From positions 1 through 62,627 of the IMG/VR virus record IMGVR_UViG_3300025115_000633: a stretch of DNA of 62,627 nucleotides; one strand, written 5' to 3'. Below, in pieces: positions 49,305 to 58,487 of the stretch; position 1 is the stretch's first letter, and each line of letters begins with the position of its first letter. Position numbers and translations under genes: made by a program. The notes beneath the pieces were generated by a model. The model worked only from the letters and a program-made list of their open reading frames with translations, was not told the origin of the DNA and did no database searches. Source of the stretch: a virus.

Positions 49305-50297
49305 ATGGCAATTCCGTCAAATCAGAACAGGCGTCCAGGTTTCGACCCGGCAAGAAGGGCAGAAGCTTTCAAGGCAGCAACAGAGAGGAGCAAACATCCA
49401 GGCGGCAACAGGAAAACGTATGTTGATGCCGCAGCCCTCGAGCGTGCCGGCATCCGAAAGTTTCAGGCGAAGGTTGGCCCAAACTTCCTTCGTGTGATTC
49501 CGTGGTCGAAAGACCCCAACGAGGTGTGGTTCATGGAAATTGGTGTTCACTACGATGAAGGGCTTAATAACGACAATTTCCTTTGTCCGAGGGTCACTAA
49601 CCATATGCCATGCCCTGTTTGCGAAGAGTTTCAACGCATCCATGCTGAGGGCGGCGACAAAGATGCCACACGGTCATATCGTGTAACCACACGATATCTG
49701 GCGTATGTTGTAAACGCTAAGAATGAGGAAACCCTTAGCGAAGGTGTGCACCTCTACGACTTCCCGCCAACCGTTTTTCAGGGAATTATGGACGCATCTA
49801 CAAACCAGAGAACTGGTGACATTGTGTTCATAGATACCCCTAATGATGGAAAAGTCGTCAGCTTCGTCCGCACTGGCACAAGCATGAAAGACACCAGATA
49901 TTCTGCGTTCAAGCTCGAAGATGAGACGACTAGGCTTGGCGCTGAGTTCTTCGATGTGCCGGAGATCTCAGATTTCCTTATCCTCGCCCAGTACGACGAG
50001 ATAAAGGCAGCGATGGACGGCACTGCCCCGCCAGCAGAAAATTCTTTCGACGATGACCCTGAAGAGTCAATTGATGATGCTGAAACCGCTATGGTGGATG
50101 AGGGCTTTGGCGAAACCGTAGAGGAGTCGCAGGAGCTGGCAGAACCCGAAACTGAGACGGAAACTGCCTCTAAACCAAAAGTTGCCATAAAGCCACTCTT
50201 GCGTCCAGGCGTTAAGCCTACATCGGCAGCATCTCAGATGGTTGAGAGGGCACATAAGAACATCGAGACCGCCCGCAAACATCGCATGCAGAAATAG
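49305..50297 (+). CDS. Single-stranded DNA-binding protein, gp32-like
   Basis: A 330-aa protein with the plan of T4-type SSB proteins: basic N-terminus, core with NFLRVIPWSKDP, EIGVHYDEG and zinc-type CPRVTNHMPCPVCEEF at about 95-110, and a long acidic tail (about 235-290). The tail then becomes basic, unlike gp32. GGAGAG precedes ATG 49305. It lies just before RecA, as partners in replication and recombination. Confidence 0.8.
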   Translation: MAIPSNQNRRPGFDPARRAEAFKAATERSKHPGGNRKTYVDAAALERAGIRKFQAKVGPNFLRVIPWSKDPNEVWFMEIGVHYDEGLNNDNFLCPRVTNHMPCPVCEEFQRIHAEGGDKDATRSYRVTTRYLAYVVNAKNEETLSEGVHLYDFPPTVFQGIMDASTNQRTGDIVFIDTPNDGKVVSFVRTGTSMKDTRYSAFKLEDETTRLGAEFFDVPEISDFLILAQYDEIKAAMDGTAPPAENSFDDDPEESIDDAETAMVDEGFGETVEESQELAEPETETETASKPKVAIKPLLRPGVKPTSAASQMVERAHKNIETARKHRMQK

Positions 50298-50306
50298 GAG
50301 TGCTTT

Positions 50307-51491
50307 GTGAGAAGAAAAGCTGTTTCGCTTGATCTGGCGGAAGAGACCGAAGATGACGTTGTTCTTCAGCTTTTGAAGCTTCCGAATGTAGTGTCATGGT
50401 TAAGCACGGGATGCACTGTCCTAGATTTGTCTCTTTCGGGTAAACTGCCCGGCGGGTTCCCTGCCGGGCGAGTTTCCCAAATCTACGGGCAGACCTCGAC
50501 GGGCAAAAGTGTAATGGTGCAAGAACCTTTGGGATCAGCTCAACGGCAGGGCGGCAAGGCTTTCTTTGCCGATTCTGAGTTTTCGTTGGATATCGACCGA
50601 GCTATGGCTATTCACGGCATTTCCGTTGACCCTAACCGGTGGAACTATTTTTGCCCCAAATCCGCCGAGCAACTTTTTGACGTGTATATCGAGTCTATTT
50701 TGAATGGTCGTGATTCCTTCCCGGAGAGCGAAATCAAGGTACTCAAGAAAAATGGTATTTACGACCTACTGCCTGATGGTCCACTGCCGCAACATGGCCC
50801 ACCGTGTGCCGTAGCAGTGGACTCGCTCTCCGCTCTTTCTGATGAGGCAGAGATAGATCATAAGCTGGCAGACCCAATGGCTCGAGCGACAAAAGCCAAA
50901 GTGTTGAGTCGTGCGTTCAGGAAATACACCTACCCGGTCAGCCGCAAGAACTTGGCTTTGATTATGGTTGACCAGGTACGGTTTAAGCCTGATGCTCTTG
51001 GTAATCCAGAGACCACATCTGGCGGGCAGGCTCCTGGGTTTTACTCCAGCGTCCGTTTACGGCTTTCTGAAGCTGGTGGCCGTGAGGATAAAGCTGAACG
51101 GTGGATAAAAGATACACGTGGCAGAATCATAGGTGAGAGGTTCGGGTTTTTTGTAAAGAAAAACAAGGTTGCAATGCCCTTTGAAAAAGGGTATTACAGA
51201 TATCTGTTCGGCTATGGGGTTGATGATATTGGCACAAGCCTCGAGTGGCTACGCCCTATGGGGGAAAGTGATCCCGCTAATGAGCTTAAGAAGAAGTTCT
51301 GGACAGGTTCTCATTTCTCTCTCGGCGGCAAGAAAGTAAACGGTATAGATAACGCTATTAAGATGGTAGAAGGTGAGGGGTTTGAGGTTGAACTCACGAA
51401 AGCTGTGCAGGAAGTATGGGATTTCACGCACCCAAAATTGGACCGCAAAGCAAGAATTAGATTGGAAAAAGAAGAGCCGTGCACCGAATAA
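50307..51491 (+). CDS. RecA/UvsX-like recombinase
   Basis: A 394-aa protein. Walker A GQTSTGKS at 61-68, AVAVDSLSAL for Walker B, and LALIMVDQVRFKP followed by TTSGGQAPGFYSSVRLRLSE (loop L2 and strand) define a RecA-type ATPase for strand exchange. GTG 50307 has AGGAG six bases upstream. Acidic C-terminal part as in UvsX. Confidence 0.88.
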   Translation: MRRKAVSLDLAEETEDDVVLQLLKLPNVVSWLSTGCTVLDLSLSGKLPGGFPAGRVSQIYGQTSTGKSVMVQEPLGSAQRQGGKAFFADSEFSLDIDRAMAIHGISVDPNRWNYFCPKSAEQLFDVYIESILNGRDSFPESEIKVLKKNGIYDLLPDGPLPQHGPPCAVAVDSLSALSDEAEIDHKLADPMARATKAKVLSRAFRKYTYPVSRKNLALIMVDQVRFKPDALGNPETTSGGQAPGFYSSVRLRLSEAGGREDKAERWIKDTRGRIIGERFGFFVKKNKVAMPFEKGYYRYLFGYGVDDIGTSLEWLRPMGESDPANELKKKFWTGSHFSLGGKKVNGIDNAIKMVEGEGFEVELTKAVQEVWDFTHPKLDRKARIRLEKEEPCTE

Positions 51492-52927
51492 TCCTCGGAA
51501 ATGTGCTTGACGAGCTTCAAAAGCTACCGAGTGAGAGCGTTCATTGTATTCTCACATCTCCGCCTTATTATGGGCTTAGATCGTATGGTACACCGTCTCA
51601 AATTTGGGGTGGCAATCCCGTATGTGAGCACGATTTCAGCATCGAGACTCCCCCGCCAAGGGAGAGGAACGAGGACGATGTCGTGAACCCCGACACGTTG
51701 CAAAACGCCAATCGTGGTGCTTGTTATGATGCGGAAGAGAACAGTGGACGATTTTGCTCTAAGTGTGGTGCTTGGTTCGGTCATTTGGGGCTTGAGCCAA
51801 ACCCTATCATGTATATCGAGCACATGACAGAAATTCTTGTTGAGGCGAAACGGGTGCTCCGTAACGACGGCACTTTCTGGCTTAACATCGGCGACTCCTA
51901 CGTAGGCGGCAAAGGCCAGAGTGGGACGAGAGGTGCTGAATATCAGGAAGCCAGAAACGATTCTGGCGAAAGCATAAACCAAGGGTATCAAACGCTTGGG
52001 GGTCCCGTACTTACTCGCCCAACTGATAATATGGTTATGCTTCGAGAAATGCGGATGAAGCCAAAAGATTTGATGGGTATTCCGTGGATGCTGGCTTTTG
52101 CTTTACGGGATACCGGATGGTGGCTTAGGCAGGACATTATTTGGGCTAAAAAGAACTGCATGCCTGAGAGTGTTAAAGATCGTTGTACTCGTAGTCATGA
52201 ATATGTTTTCTTGCTTACCAAGTCGGAACAATATTATTACGACTGGTATGCCATTAGAGAGCCAGCAGCATATGATGGCAGGAAAGATGAAATGTTCAAA
52301 GGTGCGGTAAAGAGCTATGATGGCGTTATGCCTGGTGGTAAGCCTCACACTTTTGCCCAAGCAGGCCATCCGAGATGGAACAAAGATGAGAATGGTGAGA
52401 GGTATCGGAATAAGCGAGATGTGTGGTTTTTATCTTTACAGCCGTTTAAGGAAGCCCATTTTGCTACATTCCCTCCAGATTTAATCCGTCCAATGATTCT
52501 CGCTGGCACTTCTCAATACGGGGCTTGCTCAACTTGCGGTGCACCGTGGGAAAGATGTTTCGAGGACAATATTGTGGGGGATAGACTAGCTGATGGCTCG
52601 TTGCGGAAAAGTAAAGCTTCTCGTCGGGCACAAACTCCTGGCAGTGAGATAAATGGCGAAACATCCGCATTTAATTCAGGTACATGGAATGAGCCGAAAT
52701 CAACGGGTTGGCGGCCAACGTGTTCGTGTGAGAAGAATGATCCTGTGCCGTGTAAAGTAATGGATATTTTTAACGGTTCTGGCACTTCTGGAATAGTGTG
52801 TTTGCAAGAAAGCCGTGAATATATCGGAATCGAATTGAAGCCTGAATATGTGGAGATGAGTGAACGACGATTAGACGCGGAGGCAAAACGCCTCAAATTT
52901 CTCCCCAAACAGGCAACTCTGTTTTAA
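51479..52927 (+). CDS. DNA methyltransferase (TSPPY type), copy 1
   Basis: A 482-aa beta-class methyltransferase: catalytic TSPPYYGLR at 26-34, a long central target-recognition part with CEHD...CSKC zinc-like cysteines, and C-terminal FNGSGTSG at about 430-437 for SAM. The SPPYYGLR form is common among N4-cytosine enzymes, though N6-adenine cannot be excluded. GTG 51479 overlaps recA by 13 bases. Paralog follows directly. Possible role: self-protection of phage DNA. Confidence 0.88.
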   Translation: MHRIILGNVLDELQKLPSESVHCILTSPPYYGLRSYGTPSQIWGGNPVCEHDFSIETPPPRERNEDDVVNPDTLQNANRGACYDAEENSGRFCSKCGAWFGHLGLEPNPIMYIEHMTEILVEAKRVLRNDGTFWLNIGDSYVGGKGQSGTRGAEYQEARNDSGESINQGYQTLGGPVLTRPTDNMVMLREMRMKPKDLMGIPWMLAFALRDTGWWLRQDIIWAKKNCMPESVKDRCTRSHEYVFLLTKSEQYYYDWYAIREPAAYDGRKDEMFKGAVKSYDGVMPGGKPHTFAQAGHPRWNKDENGERYRNKRDVWFLSLQPFKEAHFATFPPDLIRPMILAGTSQYGACSTCGAPWERCFEDNIVGDRLADGSLRKSKASRRAQTPGSEINGETSAFNSGTWNEPKSTGWRPTCSCEKNDPVPCKVMDIFNGSGTSGIVCLQESREYIGIELKPEYVEMSERRLDAEAKRLKFLPKQATLF

Positions 52928-52956
52928 GTTAAATGTCGAAAAATTAGGAGTGGCAC

Positions 52957-54237
52957 GTGTATACCTTGACCCAAGGTAACGCTTTGGTCGAGCTTCAAAA
53001 GCTCCCATCTAACAGCGTTCACTGTGTCATAACTTCTCCGCCATATTATGGTCTTAGAAATTATAATACTCCTCCTCAGACATGGGGGGAATGGAGTGGG
53101 CATCTTGGAATGGAGCCGACACCAGATCTTTTTGTTGAGCATCTCGTAGAGGTGTTCCGTGAGGTCAAGCGTGTCTTGACAGCCGATGGCACTTTATGGG
53201 TGGTGATTGGCGACACGTATCACGGGTCGTGGGGCAATTACGGCAACCGTCCTGAGTTGGACGGCAAAACCCTGAACCAAAGAGAAAAGAACTGTGAAGC
53301 ATATTCCCGTCGTGGTACGGCAGACCATAGGGAACGTCCACCGTCATCTTTCAAAATCGACGGGTTGAAACCAAAAGATTTGATGGGCGTCCCCTGGAAA
53401 TTGGCTTTTGCTCTTAGAGATGATGGTTGGTGGTTGCGTCAGGATATTATATGGGCAAAGACTTCCTGCATGCCCGAGAGTGTACGGGATAGGTGCACCC
53501 GCAGCCACGAATATGTGTTCCTTTTCAGCAAGTCCTCACAGTATTACTACGATTGGTTTGCTATCCGTGAACCTGTGGCTGATGTCAGCATGGAACGTGT
53601 GAAATACGGTTGGGATTGCGATAGGCCGTCGACCAAGAACAACGCATTCCAGACGGGTGACGGTTTACACTTTGAGGTGATGGGTGATAGATGGACTAAT
53701 TCTGCGGGCAGGAACAAGCGTGACGTGTGGTTCGTGGGTCCGAAACCTTTCAAGGGTGCACACTTTGCCACTTTCCCCGTTGAGTTGATTCGTCCGATGA
53801 TTAAGGCTGGCTGCCCTGAAAAGGTGTGCAGCACGTGTGGAAAATCATGGGAGAGGCGGGTGGAAATGAGGCGCCCGCCGGCGGACGTGTATACGAAGAG
53901 CAAACGCCCGCTTGAAATATGTGCCTTTAGCATTAAAGGTGCTCCTGATAGAGCTTGCGGGCAGAAGTATCAGGACTGGATAAATGCCAACCCTCCTGAT
54001 GACCGGTTGGAGCCAACCTGTGATTGCAATGCCGAAACCAAGTGCGGCACGGTGCTTGACCCCTTTAATGGGTCTGCTACTACAGGCGTTGTCGCTATGC
54101 AGGAGAAACGTGATTATATCGGCATCGAGCTGAACCCAGAATATGTGGTGATGAGTAAAAATCGTTTAGAGAAAGAAGAGCAAAGGTTGTCTCATTTACC
54201 TAAACAAAATCTGCTATTCGGAGAAACTGATGGGTGA
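52957..54237 (+). CDS. DNA methyltransferase (TSPPY type), copy 2
   Basis: A 426-aa paralog of copy 1: TSPPYYGLR at 26-34, KPKDLMGVPWKLAFALRDDG, NKRDVWFVGPKPFKGAHFAT, FNGSATTG at about 369-376. It lacks most of the zinc-like insert of copy 1 after the catalytic motif and differs in the middle, so it likely recognises another sequence. GTG 52957 follows AGGAG. Overlaps the next gene by eight bases. Confidence 0.88.
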   Translation: MYTLTQGNALVELQKLPSNSVHCVITSPPYYGLRNYNTPPQTWGEWSGHLGMEPTPDLFVEHLVEVFREVKRVLTADGTLWVVIGDTYHGSWGNYGNRPELDGKTLNQREKNCEAYSRRGTADHRERPPSSFKIDGLKPKDLMGVPWKLAFALRDDGWWLRQDIIWAKTSCMPESVRDRCTRSHEYVFLFSKSSQYYYDWFAIREPVADVSMERVKYGWDCDRPSTKNNAFQTGDGLHFEVMGDRWTNSAGRNKRDVWFVGPKPFKGAHFATFPVELIRPMIKAGCPEKVCSTCGKSWERRVEMRRPPADVYTKSKRPLEICAFSIKGAPDRACGQKYQDWINANPPDDRLEPTCDCNAETKCGTVLDPFNGSATTGVVAMQEKRDYIGIELNPEYVVMSKNRLEKEEQRLSHLPKQNLLFGETDG

Positions 54238-55132
54238 TAATTCTGTAAAAGATTTGTTTGGGGATAAAGAACAGATAGCCATAGGGAGAATGAAAGCATT
54301 CGAGCCCTCTGAGGGTTACCATCTGGCTTTCAGCGGGGGCAAGGATAGCATTGTCCTTCTCCATCTGGCTAAACGAGCAGGTATAAAATATGACGCACAT
54401 TTTAATGTTACCAGTGTCGACCCTCCGGAGTTGATGCGGTTCATCAAGAAAGAATACCCAGAGGTTAAATGGGATAAGCCTGCGATGACGATGTTTCAGA
54501 TTATCCGCCAACGGGCTTTCCCTACGAGCAAATGCCGTGTGTGTTGTGAGATACTTAAAGAGCGTGGAGGTGAAGGTAGACGGATATTGACGGGCATTCG
54601 CTGGGCTGAATCTCGTAAACGTAGCCTACGTAAGCCGGAGAAGTTTCCAAAAGCGGGGGACGGGGCGGCATGGGTAGAGCATTGCCGGACAGGTAAAGGT
54701 ACAACCTATGTGCATCCGATTATCGACTGGTCAGATGAAGAAGTATGGCAATATATTCGCAACTATAAAGTGCCATATTGCTGCCTATACGATGAGGGTT
54801 GGAAACGAATGGGGTGCATAATGTGTCCTCAGGGTCGTCCTGCTAAGATGCGAAAAGAGGCTGCCAGGTGGCCACATGCTGCGGCAGCATACCAACGGGC
54901 TTTTCGATATCTGTGGGAATCAAAACATGAAGAACGTCCTTTTTATCAAAAATTTAAGGACGGTGATGATATGTTCGATTGGTGGTTAGAGAGAGGTAGA
55001 TGGGCTAAGAAAGAAATGGAGGATTATGATGGAGAAGAATTGTTCGACGACGAACCAGACGGAACAGGAGATTATTCTTCGGCAGACGGGCGAGATGGCG
55101 GCGATGAAATATCTGAACAGGTTGACGGATGA
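54230..55132 (+). CDS. PP-loop (PAPS reductase-type) protein
   Basis: A 300-aa protein with the PP-loop SGGKDS at 35-40, LHLAKRAGIKYDAHFNVTSV, TSKCRVCCEILK, and GIMCPQGR-like CIMCPQGRPAKMRKEA. PAPS-reductase-fold proteins reduce activated sulfate or, as in DndC, insert sulfur into DNA. Four cysteines (CRVCC ... CIMC) could bind an Fe-S cluster. It follows two DNA methyltransferases, so a DNA-modification role is plausible but unproven. Confidence 0.8.
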   Translation: MGDNSVKDLFGDKEQIAIGRMKAFEPSEGYHLAFSGGKDSIVLLHLAKRAGIKYDAHFNVTSVDPPELMRFIKKEYPEVKWDKPAMTMFQIIRQRAFPTSKCRVCCEILKERGGEGRRILTGIRWAESRKRSLRKPEKFPKAGDGAAWVEHCRTGKGTTYVHPIIDWSDEEVWQYIRNYKVPYCCLYDEGWKRMGCIMCPQGRPAKMRKEAARWPHAAAAYQRAFRYLWESKHEERPFYQKFKDGDDMFDWWLERGRWAKKEMEDYDGEELFDDEPDGTGDYSSADGRDGGDEISEQVDG

Positions 55133-55256
55133 GGAGCTAAAAGAAGGCCTCAACGTATGGAAAGAATACTGTATACGTAAAAAGCTTTTATGGGCTTTCA
55201 TTTGCGGGTTTGTTTTAGGCATCATTTTCGCGTCTATGCCGTATGTTATACGTTAA
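55029..55256 (+). CDS. Small single-pass membrane protein
   Basis: A 75-aa frame overlapping the end of the previous gene by 104 bases. GGAGG lies six bases before ATG 55029; an internal ATG at 55095 would give 53 aa. The C-terminus LLWAFICGFVLGIIFASMPY is a membrane segment and lies mostly beyond the overlap. Function unknown. Confidence 0.5.
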   Translation: MEKNCSTTNQTEQEIILRQTGEMAAMKYLNRLTDEELKEGLNVWKEYCIRKKLLWAFICGFVLGIIFASMPYVIR

Positions 55257-55270
55257 ATGAGGGGTGCAGG

Positions 55271-56254
55271 GTGCACAATCTTGAGAACTTTAATATTGAC
55301 CTCGAAGCCGTATTCAAGAAATACGGAATAGATTACCAGCTTACGGGAGCTAACATAAGCCAGAAATGCGTCGGGGTTTGCTGCCCCTTCTGCGGGGACA
55401 GGAACTACCACATGGGGGTATTTAAGACCACCAAACGGTTTACCTGCTGGAAATGCAACGAGACCGGTAGCCTCTATGAGCTTCTCAAGGAGACGAACAA
55501 TATAACGTGGAAAGAGTTTCTGACCATAGTAGCGAAACGCCCATCTCAACGCCCGACTGAGGCTATAGCCAATATTCTTCACAAGAAAGATAAAATTGAG
55601 CACGACGTTTTTACTATCTATAATAAAATGCCCAATGGATGTATTCCTATAACTGAAAACGTGGTTAGGCGTCATACGCTGCTTAGCGAGTTCATGAACA
55701 AACGAAATCTGAGCTTAGAGCAGGCTAAGATGTTCGGTGCACACTACGCTACGGCGGGTGAGATGGCTTGCAGGTTCTGCTTTCCCATTTTCGGCAAAAC
55801 CATATTTCCAAACAAACCTCTGCCTTGGCAAAAGATGGTTTCATACCAGGGTAGGGACATTTCGGGGCAGGCGATTGCCAGATATAAGGGACCTCACAAC
55901 TCTTGCGTGTCCTCGATTTTGTATGTGGTGGGAGATTACTCGAAGCGTTTGGTGCTTGTTGAAGGCGTTCTTGACGCATGGCGGATGGGCGAAGGAGTTG
56001 CGGCTACTTTTTCTGCACAACTTTCTGACGATCAGATAAATCTACTTATCGCAATGAAACCAGAGCAGGTTGTTCTGGCATGGGATGCGGATGCCTATAC
56101 GAAAGCACTTAAAATGGCAAATAATATTGCACCGTTTTTGCCCTCAGTCCGGGTCGCTAAACTTCCTGTCTGGGTCAACGGGAAGAAAGCTGACCCGGAC
56201 TTTTTGGGCAAAGAAGCTATGGAAGCTATCATTTCAGAAGCCAAATTAATTTAA
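55271..56254 (+). CDS. DnaG-type primase
   Basis: A 327-aa primase. N-terminal zinc finger CCPFCGD ... FTCWKCNETGSLYEL at about 31-60, then the TOPRIM domain with LVLVEGVLDAWRMGEGVAAT at about 222-241 and VVLAWDADAYTKAL. It makes RNA primers for the helicase/polymerase system below. GTG 55271 is six bases after GAGGGG; the in-frame ATG at 55190 lies inside the previous gene and adds an unlikely cysteine/arginine stretch. Confidence 0.85.
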   Translation: MHNLENFNIDLEAVFKKYGIDYQLTGANISQKCVGVCCPFCGDRNYHMGVFKTTKRFTCWKCNETGSLYELLKETNNITWKEFLTIVAKRPSQRPTEAIANILHKKDKIEHDVFTIYNKMPNGCIPITENVVRRHTLLSEFMNKRNLSLEQAKMFGAHYATAGEMACRFCFPIFGKTIFPNKPLPWQKMVSYQGRDISGQAIARYKGPHNSCVSSILYVVGDYSKRLVLVEGVLDAWRMGEGVAATFSAQLSDDQINLLIAMKPEQVVLAWDADAYTKALKMANNIAPFLPSVRVAKLPVWVNGKKADPDFLGKEAMEAIISEAKLI

Positions 56255-56262
56255 GGAGAACA

Positions 56263-56487
56263 ATGATGGGTGATATTACGGTGGACGCTGTTTTTTTCAA
56301 GCTCAATTCAAAAACACGGCTATGGGAAAAAGGTATTGCCGGGACCAAAATGTTCGGGTGGAACAACCGTGATGAAAAATGGTTCGTCACTACCTATAGT
56401 AAAATAGGTCCTAACTCTGAACGGCGGGAAATACGGTTTGACGTTTTTCAAGACGCTGTTAATGCTTTTATGGAGGTCGTGGTATGA
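56263..56487 (+). CDS. Hypothetical protein, 74 aa
   Basis: AAGGAG precedes ATG 56263 (a second ATG follows at once). Beta-rich small protein with KLNSKTRLWEKGIAG and GWNNRDEKWFVTTYS. Ends in an overlap with the next gene. Unrecognised. Confidence 0.6.
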   Translation: MMGDITVDAVFFKLNSKTRLWEKGIAGTKMFGWNNRDEKWFVTTYSKIGPNSERREIRFDVFQDAVNAFMEVVV

Positions 56488-56738
56488 GTTTGGAGTACGG
56501 CCAGATTTTCAAGGACAAAGAGCCTAGATGGTTGAGATGCCCAGCGTGTGGCGGTAGTGGCAAGAAGCCGGCATCTGACCCGATGTTGTGGACACTGCTT
56601 CTTTCTCATATTGATATCTCAAAACAGGACAGGGCTTTGATAGCCCAGGGCATCTGCCTCGCCTGTAAAGGGAAAGGGCAGATATTGATTGGCAACAATT
56701 CCGGATGGATTAAACGGGTTTTACGAAAGATATTTTGA
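56484..56738 (+). CDS. Small DnaJ-type zinc-finger protein
   Basis: An 84-aa protein with CPACGGSGKK at about 19-28 and CLACKGKGQ at about 58-66, the paired CxxCxGxG zinc-finger of DnaJ. Between primase and the sigma-like gene. May act as an assembly or redox chaperone of replication proteins, but this is a guess. Confidence 0.7.
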   Translation: MSLEYGQIFKDKEPRWLRCPACGGSGKKPASDPMLWTLLLSHIDISKQDRALIAQGICLACKGKGQILIGNNSGWIKRVLRKIF

Positions 56739-57577
56739 TGCGGTTCTTTACTGAACAACAGATTAACGAGGCTGCATGTTGGGCTGCGGGCATTGTGCAT
56801 TCGCATTTCCCCAAAATGGATTACAAAGACCTTATTCAGCAGGCATGGATGGAAGCTATAATCTGCGACGAGAAGTTTGTCGATAACCATTCTGCTGCAC
56901 CTTCAACGTGGCTGCATCGGACGTTGTGGGGCAAACTGATGAACTATGCTGTAAAATGCCGAAAACAAAACCATCAAGATTTTTCTTATGCTGAAAATAT
57001 GCCCAGCAGCAAATTAGAGAAAATGAACGACGAAACTCCAGATGTTATGCAGTTAGCAAATCAGATACTTTCACCTGTGGCAATAGATGCTTTATCAGCT
57101 ATTGCTATAGAGAAAATTAAATGGTCTGAATGGCGAAAGCTGCGGCATATTGATGCTAGAAGTGCTTATCAAGTTAAGAAAGAAATAAAAAGGGCTATGG
57201 AGTGGGTTATTGAGGAGATCAATTCCAAACCGAAAGCTAATTCGAGAGCGTCAATGCATCGCCCTCCTTGTTTTGGCAAGCTGTGGTCGTCTATTGCTAA
57301 TGAGTGTAAAGTGTGCCCCGTACGGATTGGGTGCCTTGCGGCGGACAACAAAACCTTTGAACTTACCAAATTTCAGGTTGACGTTTTGCAAGGTATAGGT
57401 TCGCTTTCCATAACTGTGAAGGAGTTGTCAAAAAAACTAAAAACTAAAAACCGAAGAGTTTATTACACGTTATGCCGTTTAAGAGAATTGGGTTTTGTGG
57501 TGAGCGATGGGCATGCAAGAGGGGTTTATAAATTAAATGAAAACACCAAAAGAAGTGAAAGTAACATTGTCAGCTGA
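56738..57577 (+). CDS. Sigma-like protein with cysteine cluster and winged helix
   Basis: A 279-aa protein. MDYKDLIQQAWMEAIICDEK and PSTWLHRTLWGKLMNYAVKC at about 27-75 resemble sigma-70 region 2 (DL.Qe..l......f......fsTwl...i.n.l). A cysteine group CFGKLWSSIANECKVCPVRI followed by GC lies at about 185-206, and the last part VKELSKKLKTKNRRVYYTLC plus RLRELGFV fits a winged-helix DNA-binding domain. ATG 56738 (TGATG) is preferred over TTG 56735. A candidate transcription factor for phage promoters. Confidence 0.65.
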   Translation: MRFFTEQQINEAACWAAGIVHSHFPKMDYKDLIQQAWMEAIICDEKFVDNHSAAPSTWLHRTLWGKLMNYAVKCRKQNHQDFSYAENMPSSKLEKMNDETPDVMQLANQILSPVAIDALSAIAIEKIKWSEWRKLRHIDARSAYQVKKEIKRAMEWVIEEINSKPKANSRASMHRPPCFGKLWSSIANECKVCPVRIGCLAADNKTFELTKFQVDVLQGIGSLSITVKELSKKLKTKNRRVYYTLCRLRELGFVVSDGHARGVYKLNENTKRSESNIVS

Positions 57578-58487
57578 TGTGGCTAAAGCCCTGGCAGAAG
57601 GTCGTCCTGTGATTTTGCGGCTTTGTGCTCTGGCGGAATTTTCAGTAGATCCTGCTGTAAAGGCCGGTAAACTGAAGGTTGCGGCGGCGGAATCGACGTA
57701 TAAGACGGTGAAACAAAAGGTGAAGGCCGCCCCTCGTCAAATCAATTTTGGGCATCTCCGTATCATTGACGCATGGAATGGTCATCCGTATATGGAGAAA
57801 TTAGAGAATATGGATCAAAACAGAAAGAGAAACAAACTAGCTCCTACGACAGGTTGCCCCAATGATTTGCTCATCCTTATTGACACGGCTATCGGAATAT
57901 CCACGCCTCAGAAAGTGATTGACAGCATAGATTGTTATTTTGCGAAATGCTCGATAGGGGCGAATATCGGTAAAAAAAACAACATCCCTACGGATTTTAG
58001 CTTTGCGAGTTTGAACACGTTTTTATCGGCGTTTATCGCCCGCAGAAAGTCATACATGTTCGGATGGTGGGAAAAGGATGAAAATACCCGTGTTCAGGCA
58101 CCTCCCGTTGAAGATAAGCACCCCGAACAGACGAAAGCGGTGGCTGACGCTTTTGCTGAAGAATTTCTTGACCGCCCAGCCTACGATTTGAAAAATCCGT
58201 CCAAGGAGTATTGGACATTCCTGTCTGTTGCTGGGCGAATCCGTTCATCCCTCAAAGGTGCACATCAAATGTGGTCGTTTGAGAAACTTCTTAAGTTGGT
58301 TCTTAAGTGTGTTGCAGAGGAGCACAGAGATGGTTCTCTCGTTTATCCTGGCACGTTAATCAACGATAGGCTATGGAAAATATCTTTGCCTCAGTATTTG
58401 AGCAGCACCAATGTGAGATTGTCTTTACCGTCGTTGGGAGCAATCGAAAAAAAGATACCAGAAGAGGAGACGCCCATTGGTGGATAA
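57537..58487 (+). CDS. Hypothetical protein, possible helicase loader by context
   Basis: A 316-aa protein overlapping the sigma-like gene by 41 bases and the helicase gene by 11. Contains GRPVILRLCALAEF, helical region SFEKLLKLVLKCVAEEHRDG near the C-terminus, and an acidic end. No motif of known loaders. Functional suggestion rests on its coupling to DnaB. Confidence 0.6.
   Translation: MKTPKEVKVTLSADVAKALAEGRPVILRLCALAEFSVDPAVKAGKLKVAAAESTYKTVKQKVKAAPRQINFGHLRIIDAWNGHPYMEKLENMDQNRKRNKLAPTTGCPNDLLILIDTAIGISTPQKVIDSIDCYFAKCSIGANIGKKNNIPTDFSFASLNTFLSAFIARRKSYMFGWWEKDENTRVQAPPVEDKHPEQTKAVADAFAEEFLDRPAYDLKNPSKEYWTFLSVAGRIRSSLKGAHQMWSFEKLLKLVLKCVAEEHRDGSLVYPGTLINDRLWKISLPQYLSSTNVRLSLPSLGAIEKKIPEEETPIGG

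Noticed and set aside
54230-55132. Complete phosphorothioation (Dnd) system
   Set aside because: Only a PP-loop protein is present; no DndA, DndD or DndE-like genes are seen in the window.
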